Source: Shewanella abyssi
GTDB lineage: Bacteria; Pseudomonadota; Gammaproteobacteria; Enterobacterales; Shewanellaceae
Direction of reading: 5' to 3'
Length of the DNA: 64,000 nt
Assembly: GCF_023284025.1 (NCBI RefSeq)
Contig: NZ_JAKIKR010000004.1
Location: forward strand, 84,640 to 148,639
Shown here in pieces: positions 9,807 to 20,344 of this stretch (position 1 is its first letter; every line of letters begins with the position of its first letter). Under the pieces are notes generated by a model. It made no database searches, was not told the origin of the DNA, and saw only the letters and a list, made by a program, of their open reading frames with translations. The position numbers and the translations under genes were made by a program.

Positions 9807-10619
9807 ATGACTCAAAATCCTAACTCATTGGTCGAAATCCACAATATGGCCTTTAGCCGCGGCTCCCATGTTATTTATGAAAATATCAGCCTATCAATCC
9901 CTAAAGGCAAGGTGACGGCGATAATGGGCCCAAGCGGTATCGGTAAAACTACCTTACTTAAATTGATCGCGGGTCAGCTCACGCCAGATCAAGGCAAAGT
10001 GCTGTTTGATGGTACCGATGTGCATCAATGTAGCCGCAGCCAATTGTTTGCGCTGCGTAAGCGTATGAGCATGCTTTTTCAAAGTGGCGCGCTATTTACC
10101 GACATCAATGTGTTTGATAATGTTGCGTTTGCGCTCAGAGAACACTCAGGTTTGCCTGAAGACATTATACGCCACATAGTATTGATGAAACTCGAAGCGG
10201 TTGGGCTGCGGGGCGCGGCGAAGTTGATGCCGAGCGAGCTTTCGGGGGGGATGCAGCGCAGAGCCGCCTTGGCACGTGCCATTGCGTTGGAACCGGAAAT
10301 CATCCTTTATGATGAACCGTTTGCGGGACAAGATCCTATTTCAATGGGGGTGTTGGTTAAATTAATTCGTGAGCTGTCCGACACTCTTAATCTAACGTCA
10401 GTGGTGGTATCTCATGATGTGGAAGAGGTGCTAGGTATTGCTGATTATGTTTATGTACTCGCCGATAAAAGAATTATTGCCCATGGCACCCCTGAAGAGC
10501 TGCGCGCGGCTGACAATCCGCAACTGAAACAATTTATTGGTGGTGAACCCGACGGGCCGGTGCCATTTCATTATCCTGCAGCGGACTATAAGAAGGAGCT
10601 GCTAAGTGGGCTTGATTAA
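9807..10619 (+). CDS. mlaF: Phospholipid ABC transporter ATPase MlaF
   Basis: The cytoplasmic ATPase of the MlaFEDB complex, which moves phospholipids between inner and outer membranes. Walker [10 protein letters not shown], signature LSGGMQRR and Walker [14 protein letters not shown] are present. I prefer the ATG at 9807 (270 aa, [10 protein letters not shown]) over the ATG five codons upstream because a GCAGGG ribosome-binding sequence sits between them. It overlaps mlaE by 14 nt. Confidence 0.95.
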   Translation: MTQNPNSLVEIHNMAFSRGSHVIYENISLSIPKGKVTAIMGPSGIGKTTLLKLIAGQLTPDQGKVLFDGTDVHQCSRSQLFALRKRMSMLFQSGALFTDINVFDNVAFALREHSGLPEDIIRHIVLMKLEAVGLRGAAKLMPSELSGGMQRRAALARAIALEPEIILYDEPFAGQDPISMGVLVKLIRELSDTLNLTSVVVSHDVEEVLGIADYVYVLADKRIIAHGTPEELRAADNPQLKQFIGGEPDGPVPFHYPAADYKKELLSGLD

Positions 10620-11391
10620 TCAAATCGCTAAGTTGGGTCGGGGCGCTATTGATTTAGTTGTTGGCCTTGGACAAGCGGGAATGATGCTTTGGGGCGCAAT
10701 AGCACATCGCCCGAGATTTAGAAAAGGCACGCCGTTGCTTATTAGACAATTGTATGTGATCGGCGTGCAATCTATGGTGATTATTTTAGTCTCAGGCTTG
10801 TTTATTGGCATGGTGCTAGCGCTACAAGGCTATAATATTCTTGTGGGCTTTGGCACTGAAGAGAGCTTGGGGCCCATGGTCGCCTTGAGTTTATTACGTG
10901 AATTAGGCCCTGTTGTTAGCGCACTATTATTTGCAGGGCGCGCGGGTTCAGCATTAACCGCTGAGCTTGGTTTAATGAAAAGCACTGAGCAGCTGTCAAG
11001 CCTAGAGATGATGGCAATTGACCCACTACGACAAATTATTGCCCCGCGTTTTTGGGCGGGGGTGATTAGCTTACCTTTGCTAGCATTGATGTTTACTGCC
11101 ATTGGTATTTACGGTGGCCATATTGTTGGCGTTGAATGGAAGGGGATTGATAGTGGCGCCTTTTGGTCAATTCTGCAGTCTTCAGTAGAATGGCGTCAGG
11201 ATATTGTTAACTGTATTATTAAGAGTTCATTGTTTGCGGTTGTGGTGACCTGGATAGCACTTTATCGCGGTTATCATGTCGTACCTAACCCTGAGGGTAT
11301 AAGCCGAGCAACGACTCAAACCGTCGTGCAGTCTAGCCTCGCAGTATTGACGTTGGATTTTCTGCTGACAGCGATGATGTTTGGTAGCTAG
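10606..11391 (+). CDS. mlaE: Phospholipid ABC transporter permease MlaE
   Basis: A 261-residue MlaE/YrbE permease with about five membrane segments and the conserved [18 protein letters not shown] motif. It starts at a GTG inside the end of mlaF with AAGGAG 7 nt upstream, so it is translationally coupled. It forms the membrane core of MlaFEDB. The length is typical (E. coli 260 aa). Confidence 0.95.
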   Translation: MGLINQIAKLGRGAIDLVVGLGQAGMMLWGAIAHRPRFRKGTPLLIRQLYVIGVQSMVIILVSGLFIGMVLALQGYNILVGFGTEESLGPMVALSLLRELGPVVSALLFAGRAGSALTAELGLMKSTEQLSSLEMMAIDPLRQIIAPRFWAGVISLPLLALMFTAIGIYGGHIVGVEWKGIDSGAFWSILQSSVEWRQDIVNCIIKSSLFAVVVTWIALYRGYHVVPNPEGISRATTQTVVQSSLAVLTLDFLLTAMMFGS

Positions 11392-11462
11392 CGTAAGATA
11401 GCTAACATGTTAATTGTGGTTAATTATTGTTTAGATTTATTGAATAGAGTGGTAAATGAGTT

Positions 11463-11933
11463 ATGTTGACACGGAAGATTGAGATTTTAGTCGGTCTATT
11501 TTTATTGTCAGGATTGGCAGCGTTTTTAATATTGGTTTTCAATGTTGCTAATGTAGAAGTTAAAACCGGTGACAGTAGTTATACTCTGCACGCTAAATTC
11601 AGTAATATTGGTGGTTTGAAAGTGCGCTCACCCGTGAAAGTCGGTGGTGTTGTGGTTGGCCGTGTTAGTGCCATCAGGTTAGATCCTGAAAGATTGGAAC
11701 CGATAGTAACGCTGTCTATGGATAAGCAATACAAGTACTTTCCTGACACTAGCAGCTTGTCTATTTTGACGTCTGGTCTGTTAGGAGAGCAGTTTTTAGG
11801 ATTATCGCCAGGTTTTATGGATGACGATGTTGAGATGTTGGTTGATGGTGACAGTATTGACGATACTCATTCAGCATTAGTATTAGAGGAGTTGATTGGT
11901 CAGTTCCTCTATAGTGTCGGTTCAAAGGGTTAG
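11463..11933 (+). CDS. mlaD: MCE-domain protein MlaD
   Basis: A 156-residue protein with one N-terminal membrane anchor (residues about 8-28) and one MCE domain (FSNIGGLKVRSPVKVGGVVVG). The hexameric MCE ring takes phospholipid to or from MlaC in the periplasm. It is shorter than E. coli MlaD (183 aa), mainly at the C terminus after the SALVLEELIGQFLY helix. The stop codon touches the next open frame. Confidence 0.94.
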   Translation: MLTRKIEILVGLFLLSGLAAFLILVFNVANVEVKTGDSSYTLHAKFSNIGGLKVRSPVKVGGVVVGRVSAIRLDPERLEPIVTLSMDKQYKYFPDTSSLSILTSGLLGEQFLGLSPGFMDDDVEMLVDGDSIDDTHSALVLEELIGQFLYSVGSKG

Positions 11934-11950
11934 TGGTTGGAGCAAAGGGT

Positions 11951-12628
11951 ATGTTTAACAGGTTTTATCGCGTTTTCATGCTGGCTACAGTGGCTTTTAC
12001 AAGCCTCTGTGCCCATGCAGTTGAGGTCAGCAATAGCATTGATATAGAGATAGATAGAACTAATCCTTATACAATGGTGGCAGCGGTATCTCAAAAAACG
12101 TTTGCGCGATTTAAGCAAGACAAGCAGTTGATTGCAGATAACCCAGACCATTTGAAAGTGATTGTTACTGAAGAGTTGATGCCCTATGTCGATTACAAAT
12201 ACGCATCATATAAAGTATTGGGGCAGTACTTACGTGACACCAGCAAAGATGAACGCACTCGTTTTGTAGAGGCTTTTCGAGGTTATTTAATCTCAACCTA
12301 TGCACAAGCGTTTACTGAATATACCGATCAAACGGTGAAATTCAGCCCTGCAGAAGATTTTGCCGACGAGAAAATGGTCAGAGTTAATGTTAGGATCATC
12401 GAGAAAGGGCGCCCTGAAATCAAGTTACAGTTTAGAGCTAGACGTTTAAAAGATAATACTTGGAAAGCATTTGATCTGGTTGCTGAAGGGGTGAGCTTGT
12501 TATCCTCCAAGCAATCTGAGATCACTAACTTGGTGCGCCAGAAAGGCATTGAACCGGTGATCGAGATGTTAATTGAGCGCACCGCGACTCATATCGATTT
12601 AAATGCCAACGAACAGGCCAATGAGTGA
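11951..12628 (+). CDS. mlaC: Periplasmic phospholipid-binding protein MlaC
   Basis: The soluble shuttle between MlaD and the outer-membrane MlaA-porin complex. A signal peptide (MFNRFYRVFMLATVAFTSLC, cleaved near AHA) precedes the MlaC domain (LMPYVDYKYASYKVLGQY; LVAEGVSLLSSKQSE). The frame is open from a GTG at 11933, but I prefer the ATG at 11951 (225 aa) because it puts the signal peptide at the N terminus as in E. coli MlaC. The start choice is not certain. Confidence 0.93.
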   Translation: MFNRFYRVFMLATVAFTSLCAHAVEVSNSIDIEIDRTNPYTMVAAVSQKTFARFKQDKQLIADNPDHLKVIVTEELMPYVDYKYASYKVLGQYLRDTSKDERTRFVEAFRGYLISTYAQAFTEYTDQTVKFSPAEDFADEKMVRVNVRIIEKGRPEIKLQFRARRLKDNTWKAFDLVAEGVSLLSSKQSEITNLVRQKGIEPVIEMLIERTATHIDLNANEQANE

Positions 12629-12921
12629 TGGCAAGCTTTGAGCAGCAAGGTATCATTTGTGCCATTAGCGGCCGCTTAGATCAGGAAGCCGTCATCAGTC
12701 TATGGAATGACAGACGTTGCTTATTGGATGCTGATACTGCGTTTTTACAGTTAGCAAACATTGAATATTGTGACAGTGCCGGAGTGGCATTTTTACTCGA
12801 ATTAGTCAGTATTTTTGCTGAAAAAGGTGCTAGTTTGAAGCTGATCTCCGCTTCAGAGCAACTTAAGAAATTTATTGTATTATATGATTTAAACGACTTC
12901 TTTTATGAAGAAGCACAGTAA
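12628..12921 (+). CDS. mlaB: STAS-domain protein MlaB
   Basis: A 97-residue single STAS domain (IEYCDSAGVAFLLEL contains the typical DSAG loop). It binds MlaF and supports assembly and activity of the transporter. The ATG at 12628 shares one base with the mlaC TGA stop. A GTG one codon upstream is also possible. Its end lies just before ibaG, so the whole Mla set is one operon. Confidence 0.92.
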   Translation: MASFEQQGIICAISGRLDQEAVISLWNDRRCLLDADTAFLQLANIEYCDSAGVAFLLELVSIFAEKGASLKLISASEQLKKFIVLYDLNDFFYEEAQ

Positions 12922-12934
12922 GGTGAATAGTTCC

Positions 12935-13186
12935 ATGGAATGTAAAGATATAGAAGCTATCCTGTTAGAAGCATTATCCCTAGAAGAGGTCAAAGTGACC
13001 CAAGAAGGGACTCATTACAAGATTGTCGCTGTCGGTGAGTGTTTTGACGGTATGGGGCGCGTTAAGCAGCAACAGACTATTTATGGCCCATTAATGGCTC
13101 ACATTACTAGCGGTGAGTTACACGCTATTACGATTAATGCATTCACGCCAACACAATGGAAGCGTGAAAAAGTCTTTAATATGTAA
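12935..13186 (+). CDS. ibaG: BolA-family protein IbaG
   Basis: An 83-residue BolA-fold protein (VAVGECFDGMGRVKQQQTIY, with the invariant-type His in ITSGELHAITI). BolA/IbaG proteins pair with monothiol glutaredoxins in Fe-S metabolism. The frame is open from 12905 inside mlaB, but the ATG at 12935 gives the N terminus MECKDIEAILLEAL expected from E. coli IbaG. The mlaB-ibaG-murA order is conserved in gammaproteobacteria. Confidence 0.9.
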   Translation: MECKDIEAILLEALSLEEVKVTQEGTHYKIVAVGECFDGMGRVKQQQTIYGPLMAHITSGELHAITINAFTPTQWKREKVFNM

Positions 13187-13198
13187 TTGCAGATTTAG

Positions 13199-14467
<1,269 letters not shown>

Positions 14468-14499
14468 TAGCCTAATTACGCTATTATTTGCTAAATAAG

Positions 14500-14533
14500 A
14501 ACCATTTAGGCGTTATTGCTTAAATGGTTTTTT
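14500..14533 (+). terminator. Terminator after murA
   Basis: A 9-bp stem (14500-14508 with 14521-14529) and 12-nt loop are followed by a T-run. A second hairpin lies just before it (14463-14470 with 14481-14488). It ends the mla-murA unit. It also shows that the TTG start possible at 14532 for the next gene is not real. Confidence 0.75.
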
Positions 14534-14618
14534 GTTTTATGAACTAGCGCAAATAAACGAGCCGCTAAATCAGCACAAGATCAACACATCGCTATCTTTA
14601 CAATGTTATGTTCTCGCC

Positions 14619-16013
14619 ATGCCTATTTTTGTCACTTTTAATATTTATCTATTCTACGGCCTAGTCTTTTTCTCTATAGGTTGCGCTGTGGTATTCCGAA
14701 ATTTTAGGTATAGCCAGCTCAAAGTTGCTCCTACCTTGTGGGCGCTGGCCATGTTTGGTTTTTCTCATGCTTTCCATGAGTGGTCTGAACTGTATATTAT
14801 TATTTTTTCAGACCAAATAGGACAGCAGTATCAACAACTGATCCAGTGGCTCAGTCTGACTAAGTTACTTTTATCCTATATAGCGTTAATGGTGTTTGCT
14901 TGGCAAATACTGAGTATCACCACCAAGCGGGTTGCTATGGTCGGGCATGGGATCATTCTGACGATAATAATCAGCTATCTATGGCTGCTTATTCCAGATC
15001 TACATGATTTAGCCATTAACAACACTGGTTTTGCCGAAGCGAGCCAATACACCCGTATATTAATCGGTTTTGGTAGCGCCTTTTTAGCGGGTATTGGCAT
15101 GGCTGTTTATGGCAATAGTTTACGGCAAGAGAAGCATCATTATGGGTTGTACTTTGTGATCAGTGGGTTTGGCCTACTGATATACGGCGTGCTCTCTGGA
15201 CTGGTGCCGACCGAGTCTCACCACAGTGTGCCCGTGTTGCGAACCCTAGCGGGGGGGTTGATTTTAGTTGCACTGTTTAAGGCGTTAAAAGTGTTTGATT
15301 TGGAAAAAGAGCAAGCAACCGCGGCCAAGCTCAAACGTGCTATTGAAGCTGATAAATATAAAGCGATAGGTCAGTTGGCAATGGGGGTGGCGCACGAAAT
15401 CAATAATCCATTGGCCTCTTCAACACTCGCGTTAGATCTCTGGGAGCGGAAGAACCCTGAACACTTTAGTTCCCAAGAGGACTACTTGAATCGAGCTAGA
15501 CTGGGTATTGAGCGCGCTTCATCTATCAGTAAAGAGTTGTTGAGCTATGCTCGTCCCTCCACAGGTAGGCGCGGTAATGTCGCGATTGAAGAGGTATTAA
15601 ATGGCGCTGTAAAGTTGTTGGCTCACCGCCGTAAGCGCAATAAGATCCAGTTGAATTGTGCTGCTCATATTTGCCTCTATGGTGAAAAAATTAAATTGGA
15701 AGAGTTAATCATCAACTTACTCTGTAACGCGCTAGATGCATCTTTGCCTCGGCAAACAATAACGGTTGATGTTACCGAGGATGATACTCGAGTCATTATC
15801 ACTGTCAAAGATGTCGGCTGTGGTATGAGTAAAGAGGCATTAGCTCGCGCTACAGAGCTGTTTTACTCCAGTAAACCTGTCGGTAAAGGCACTGGGTTAG
15901 GTTTGGCTATTTGTGAGCAAATTACATCATTACATCATGGGAAAATGAATATCGTGAGTGAGTTAGATAAAGGTACCACTGTAGAGTTAGTCTTTTATCG
16001 GGAGCGCTGCTAA
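14619..16013 (+). CDS. Seven-TM sensor histidine kinase
   Basis: A 464-residue kinase if started at the ATG at 14619. The frame is open from a TTG at 14532, but that lies inside the murA terminator. About seven hydrophobic segments fill residues 5-240, and no known sensor domain was recognised. The second segment carries a His-rich patch (GFSHAFHEWSELY). A short helix leads to the HisKA box GVAHEINNPLAS (phospho-acceptor His259). HATPase motifs follow: N box INLLCNALDAS, G1 DVGCGMS and G2 GTGLGLAICEQI. It overlaps the regulator gene by 1 nt, so the two form a two-component pair. The signal is unknown. The octaheme cytochrome downstream suggests a redox or electron-acceptor cue, which is inference. 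Confidence 0.88.
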   Translation: MPIFVTFNIYLFYGLVFFSIGCAVVFRNFRYSQLKVAPTLWALAMFGFSHAFHEWSELYIIIFSDQIGQQYQQLIQWLSLTKLLLSYIALMVFAWQILSITTKRVAMVGHGIILTIIISYLWLLIPDLHDLAINNTGFAEASQYTRILIGFGSAFLAGIGMAVYGNSLRQEKHHYGLYFVISGFGLLIYGVLSGLVPTESHHSVPVLRTLAGGLILVALFKALKVFDLEKEQATAAKLKRAIEADKYKAIGQLAMGVAHEINNPLASSTLALDLWERKNPEHFSSQEDYLNRARLGIERASSISKELLSYARPSTGRRGNVAIEEVLNGAVKLLAHRRKRNKIQLNCAAHICLYGEKIKLEELIINLLCNALDASLPRQTITVDVTEDDTRVIITVKDVGCGMSKEALARATELFYSSKPVGKGTGLGLAICEQITSLHHGKMNIVSELDKGTTVELVFYRERC

Positions 16014-16651
16014 TGATCTCTATTCTATTGGCCGAAGATGATATCGAGCTTAAGCGTAACATGGTTGAAGTGCTTGAGCTTGAAGGTTACCGGGTAACGG
16101 CTGTCGTGAGCGCAGAAGACGCTATCGCTGCAAGTGAGCAGCAACACTTTGATATAGCGCTGTTAGATCTACTGATGTCGGGAATGACTGGGGTCGAAGC
16201 AATATCGAATTTACGTCATCATCAGCCTTTTATCGCTATTGTGATTATTACCGCTTACGCAACCGTAGACACCGCCGTAGATGCGATGAAAAAGGGGGCT
16301 GACAGTGTAATGACCAAACCCTTTAAGAGTGAAGAACTCATCGTCACCATTAAACGTAGCTTGGCGGAAAAGGAGATGCTTAAAAGTCGCTCCGACCTAG
16401 ATCCTGATTTAGTTTACAGCGCCCTTGCGAACCCTTATCGACGTAAGGCGCTAAAAATACTGGCGGCACATCAAGCCTTGAAATTCATGGATTTATGTCG
16501 TTTAGTCGAAATGGGTGATCATACTAAGTTTAACTTCCATCTGCGGCAGTTAAAAAAGGCGGGCCTAGTCATGCAAAATGAGAAGAAGATCTACATTCTG
16601 ACAAATACCGGTCAGTTCGTTTTACAACATCATAACTTATCGCAAGATTAA
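16013..16651 (+). CDS. Response regulator with ArsR-like winged-helix output
   Basis: A 212-residue regulator. The receiver has the acidic pair D9/D10, phospho-acceptor D52 (ALLDLLMSG), T80 (IITAYA) and K102 (TKPF). The output domain (about 133-208) is not OmpR-, NarL- or Fis-like. It reads YSALANPYRRKALKIL, then HTKFNFHLRQLKKAGLV and a wing YILTNTGQFVL, which resembles ArsR/HTH_20 repressors of the form 'LANPxRRxIL ... LxxLxxAGLV'. That domain pairing is uncommon in proteobacteria. The ATG overlaps the kinase TAA. Targets are not known; the adjacent octaheme gene is the obvious guess. Confidence 0.87.
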   Translation: MISILLAEDDIELKRNMVEVLELEGYRVTAVVSAEDAIAASEQQHFDIALLDLLMSGMTGVEAISNLRHHQPFIAIVIITAYATVDTAVDAMKKGADSVMTKPFKSEELIVTIKRSLAEKEMLKSRSDLDPDLVYSALANPYRRKALKILAAHQALKFMDLCRLVEMGDHTKFNFHLRQLKKAGLVMQNEKKIYILTNTGQFVLQHHNLSQD

Positions 16652-16843
16652 ATATGCTTAATAAACAGGTTGTTGGCTGTTAGTTGATAACAATAGTTCA
16701 CAAGTTATCAATTTTAGTGAACTCTGGTTATCTATCTCTTTAGTAGTAGTTCTTCAATACTTGCTCCATGTCCATAGAGGCTATCAATCGCCAAACTGAT
16801 TTATCTCGGCGATATGAAAATGAGTAATGTTGAGGATGAATGT

Positions 16844-18466
16844 ATGAACGCACAAATTCCATGTAAAAAGCTACTGCTAGCCAGTATGATCACCATGTTG
16901 GTTGCCTGTGGCAGCGATAATGATGATACCACCCCACCGGTTGAGAATACGCCACCTGTCGCCGTTGCTGATGCCATAAATGTGCTTGCATCAGCCGTCG
17001 TGACTATCGATGTATTGGCAAACGATACTGATAGCGACGGCGATACACTATCGATTGTCTCTGTTGATTCAGACAGTGCCGTTATCAATGATGGCAAGAT
17101 TGACTTTACCGCAGGCAGCGATGCCGGTGAGGTGAAGTTTAACTACACTATCACCGATGGTACTGATGAAGCGTCTGCTGAAGTGACAGTCACCGTTGAA
17201 GCGCTACCTGAGCCTGAGGTTCTAGCTTATGTGGGTTCGGCATCTTGTGCTGGTTGTCACAGTGGTAAGCATGAGTCTTTTGTTAAGACGGGTCATAACT
17301 TTAAGTTAACTAAGATTGAAGATGGTGGCATTCCAGAATTTCCATTTACCGATGTTACTGGTGCGATTGATTTCATTACCGGAGCCGACAACACATTAGG
17401 TGCTCCAACCAGTTATGACGAGGCTAGCTACGTCGTTGGTGGCTATCACTGGAAGATGCGTTGGTTAGATGCCGATGGCTACATCGTTACGGGTTCAGGG
17501 GTGCAGTACAACCTTGAGGCTAACGACGGAGTATTGGGCGCTGAGTCAATGGGTGGATATCACGCGGGTGATGTCGATAAGAAGTATAACTGCGGTAACT
17601 GCCATACCACTGGCTGGAAACGTAATACTACGGAAGATGGCGATGACCGCAATAAAGATGGTCATCAAGATGGCTTAATCGGTATGGATGGAACCTTTGC
17701 CCAGGCTGGTGTGCAGTGTGAATCTTGTCATGGAGCGGGTAGCTTCCATGCTAAGGCACCTTCAAAGGACAATATTGTTAAGGTGGCTACTGCACGTACA
17801 ACAGAAGATTTCTTAGCCGATGATATGGCCTATGGTAAAGCGGTAACCTGCGCCGAGTGTCATACTCGTGATGGCGAGAAGGACTATCCTTCATTTGTGA
17901 CTCCATACAACACTGCCTTCCCTGAAGGATCTAAAGTGGGTGGTCGTATCGTTGCCAACGGTAGTGGTTTAAGTAAGCATCACCAAACCGCCGATGAAAT
18001 ACTAGGTGTTAATCCTACTACAGGAGAGGAGACGCGAAGCGATGCCTTCATGTCGACTAAGATGAACTGTAGCACCTGTCATGATGCTCACATGTCTACT
18101 GTCAATAGTGATAAACCAGGACATGAAGCTGCATTAGTTAAAGAGTGTAGCGATTGTCACACTAAAGAGTTTGCAGAAAATGGTTGGGCGGCTGCACCAC
18201 ATGCTGCGACAGAGTGTACTACTTGTCATATGCCAGAGATGGCTAAGAGTGCTTCGAGTCGTACCTCGAAAGGTGGCGTAACATTTGGTGATGTGAAGTC
18301 GCATCTATTTACTATGGATATCTCTGCCGATGCTGAGCAGTTTATTACCAACGACGATGGTAAAGACACCTTCCAGAACCCTTGGGTTACAGCCAAGTTC
18401 TCTTGTGGTGAATGTCACGATGACTATGATGCAAGAGCATTGGCACTGCCTAAAATCCATAAATAG
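16844..18466 (+). CDS. Octaheme c-type cytochrome lipoprotein with Ig-like domain
   Basis: A 540-residue exported multiheme cytochrome. A type II signal peptide ends in the lipobox LVACGSD. Next comes a cadherin/VCBS-like Ig module (about 35-125; VDVLANDTDSDGDTLSIVS type) and then eight CxxCH heme sites: CAGCH, CGNCH, CESCH, CAECH, CSTCH, CSDCH, CTTCH and CGECH. No protease or enzyme motif was recognised. Hemes suggest electron transfer at the periplasm or cell surface. I chose the ATG at 16844, which has GAGG upstream and puts the signal at the N terminus, over the frame start at 16814. It follows the two-component pair after about 190 bp and ends at a strong terminator. Confidence 0.88.
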   Translation: MNAQIPCKKLLLASMITMLVACGSDNDDTTPPVENTPPVAVADAINVLASAVVTIDVLANDTDSDGDTLSIVSVDSDSAVINDGKIDFTAGSDAGEVKFNYTITDGTDEASAEVTVTVEALPEPEVLAYVGSASCAGCHSGKHESFVKTGHNFKLTKIEDGGIPEFPFTDVTGAIDFITGADNTLGAPTSYDEASYVVGGYHWKMRWLDADGYIVTGSGVQYNLEANDGVLGAESMGGYHAGDVDKKYNCGNCHTTGWKRNTTEDGDDRNKDGHQDGLIGMDGTFAQAGVQCESCHGAGSFHAKAPSKDNIVKVATARTTEDFLADDMAYGKAVTCAECHTRDGEKDYPSFVTPYNTAFPEGSKVGGRIVANGSGLSKHHQTADEILGVNPTTGEETRSDAFMSTKMNCSTCHDAHMSTVNSDKPGHEAALVKECSDCHTKEFAENGWAAAPHAATECTTCHMPEMAKSASSRTSKGGVTFGDVKSHLFTMDISADAEQFITNDDGKDTFQNPWVTAKFSCGECHDDYDARALALPKIHK

Positions 18467-18502
18467 TCACTAAGCTTTAATCTCACTTTATCCCTGCAAC
18501 AG

Positions 18503-18537
18503 AGCCGCTCTATTTCATCATTAGAGCGGCTTTTTTA
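18503..18537 (+). terminator. Terminator after octaheme cytochrome
   Basis: A perfect 10-bp GC-rich stem (18503-18512 with 18522-18531), 9-nt loop, then TTTTTT. A typical intrinsic terminator. Confidence 0.88.
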
Positions 18538-18692
18538 TGTGTTGAACATCCTGCATTACCAGATCCCTGCTTACCAGAACAAGATAAACAAAGCTTAATA
18601 TAGCGGAGCTTACTTTAGTTACTGGGTTTTGCTATGGTTAACATGGCGCTGCAATGAGCTCTACATTGGACTGATTAAAAGGGACTTGATAG

Positions 18693-18881
18693 ATGAAACT
18701 ATGGCAAAGGATGGGCTTATTACTACTGCTGATACTCAGCGCATTAACCTGCTACACCGTTGGATTTTCATCGGGGGCCAAAGGGCTACTGATCTCAGGT
18801 GCCGTGTTGGAGATAGCGTTTTGGTTTGGCTTGTTGCAAACAAAACCGCAGTCGTTACCGAAATCTACAACAGCCAATTGA
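18693..18881 (+). CDS. Small membrane protein, unknown function
   Basis: A 62-residue protein with two hydrophobic segments (about 7-27 and 31-49) and a basic N terminus (MKLWQR). AAGGGA lies about 11 nt upstream and a terminator follows at 18925-18957, so it looks like a small monocistronic gene. I do not recognise a family. An overlapping 92-codon frame starting at 18629 is less protein-like and is taken as its shadow. Confidence 0.55.
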   Translation: MKLWQRMGLLLLLILSALTCYTVGFSSGAKGLLISGAVLEIAFWFGLLQTKPQSLPKSTTAN

Positions 18882-18924
18882 ACATACTTGCACTTACGTT
18901 TACTTAAGTTAATACCCTTCTGAT

Positions 18925-18957
18925 CCAATATCAGTTCGGCTTTGTATTGGTTTTTTT
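18925..18957 (+). terminator. Terminator after small membrane protein gene
   Basis: CCAATA/TATTGG arms (18925-18930 and 18945-18950) with a 14-nt loop are followed by seven Ts. The short A/T-rich stem makes it moderate in strength. Confidence 0.55.
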
Positions 18958-19084
18958 GGAGGTGGAAGGGGGGATGGTTATCTTATCAATACGCTTCCAC
19001 TTGTGAATCGAATTACCTCTTACGTCAATGCGTCTAGAACTGATAACCTGAATTGAAAAGATATCTAATGAGATTGTAGACAGT

Positions 19085-19110
19085 AAAAAGCCCGCATTTA
19101 GCAGGCTTTT
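19085..19110 (-). terminator. Terminator after degS (possibly bidirectional)
   Basis: An AGCCTGC/GCGGGCT stem with a 5-nt loop ends in a T-run on the minus strand, just after the degS stop. Four Ts on the other side could also serve plus-strand transcripts. Confidence 0.75.
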
Positions 19111-19135
19111 AATTGGCAAATGAGGCTAGCAATTT

Positions 19136-20218
19136 CTAGTTGTAGTGCACTGGCTTCTCATCCATTATCACAGATACATCGTAAGACTTACCTTCGCGTA
19201 TAATAGTAATCTTAACTTCCTTACCTGGGGTCGTTTCAGCAATTCTATCCATCAACATTGATACGCCCGGTATCGCTTCAGCTTCATAGTGAGTTATCAC
19301 GTCACGTTTTTGCAGTTGTGCTCTTGCTGCTGGACCATCAGGATCAACACTGGTTATAAGTACACCGGCTAAATCTGGAATGTTGAGAATTTGCGCCATT
19401 ACAGGGCCAACGGCTTCACCACCAATGCCCAAAGCACCACGAATAACGCGGCCATCCTTAACTAATTTGCCCATAATGCTGTGGGCTAGTTTGATTGGAA
19501 TAGCGAAGCTAATACCGTGAGTACCGCTCTCAGTGCCAATCTGAAAAGCAGCAGTGTTAATACCAACTAATTGACCAGTAGTATCGATGAGCGCCCCCCC
19601 CGAGTTACCCGCGTTAATAGCGGCATCCGTTTGAAGAAAGTCCAAATAGCCAGAGCTCAGGCCATTACGGCCGGTTGCACTGATAATACCTTGAGTAATT
19701 GTTTGGCCCAAATTGTAAGGGTTACCAATGGCTAAAACGACATCGCCAACTCTGGCGGGAACGTCGAGACCCAGGGGCACGATAGGGAGGTTATCGCCCT
19801 CAACTTTTAATACTGCTAAATCGGTTTCGGGATCGCTGCCAACCACTTCAGAGGTGAATTTTCGACCATCTTGTAGCGCGACGACAATCTCATCGGCTTG
19901 TTTGATGACATGGTAGTTGGTAAGAATATAACCCTCTTTACTCATGATCACGCCAGAGCCCAATCCTTGCAGTGAACTGGGTTTAAGGGGGTTTCTTCGA
20001 TCAATACTGAGGCTATAAATATTCACAACGGCAGGCGCGGCCCGGCGTACTGCGGTTGCAAAAGATAATTCGTTACTGCTGGTTACCCCACGGCTCATTA
20101 AGCCATTAGTGAGGCTTTGCCCGGTAATTAAAGGCATCACAATAATGATAACCGCAGCCATGATAAGGCCAAATGCTATGGCTTTACCGACATATATAAG
20201 AGTGTCTTTAATCATCAT
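19136..20218 (-). CDS. degS: Inner-membrane stress sensor protease DegS
   Basis: A 360-residue HtrA-type serine protease with an N-terminal membrane anchor (about 8-30), a trypsin-like domain and a single PDZ domain (about 255-350). The triad is visible: His in ILTNYHVIK, Asp in PETDLAVLKV, Ser in NAGNSGGALID. It cleaves RseA when unfolded porin C termini bind the PDZ domain, which starts the sigma-E response. One PDZ and the anchor separate it from DegQ next door. Two ATGs lie in tandem at the start (20218 or 20215). Confidence 0.94.
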   Translation of the reverse strand: MMIKDTLIYVGKAIAFGLIMAAVIIIVMPLITGQSLTNGLMSRGVTSSNELSFATAVRRAAPAVVNIYSLSIDRRNPLKPSSLQGLGSGVIMSKEGYILTNYHVIKQADEIVVALQDGRKFTSEVVGSDPETDLAVLKVEGDNLPIVPLGLDVPARVGDVVLAIGNPYNLGQTITQGIISATGRNGLSSGYLDFLQTDAAINAGNSGGALIDTTGQLVGINTAAFQIGTESGTHGISFAIPIKLAHSIMGKLVKDGRVIRGALGIGGEAVGPVMAQILNIPDLAGVLITSVDPDGPAARAQLQKRDVITHYEAEAIPGVSMLMDRIAETTPGKEVKITIIREGKSYDVSVIMDEKPVHYN

Positions 20219-20296
20219 GTCTGGGAGTAAATACGGAAAAGATGAGCTAGATTAACATGTTTGTATTAAACACGCATAAGAAAGCACTTTGACTCG

Positions 20297-20324
20297 AAAA
20301 ATAGCCGAGGGTATTACTCGGCTA
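20297..20324 (-). terminator. Terminator after degQ
   Basis: A perfect 8-bp stem (20302-20309 with 20317-20324), 7-nt loop and a T-run on the minus strand. It separates degQ from degS transcription. Confidence 0.8.
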
Positions 20325-20344
20325 GTTAACTTGAGCTGATGTGT

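Noticed and set aside
18629..18907. Plus-strand 92-codon open frame overlapping the small membrane protein
   Set aside because: The overlapping 62-codon frame has a start signal and two clean hydrophobic segments. The longer one has mixed, low-quality composition.
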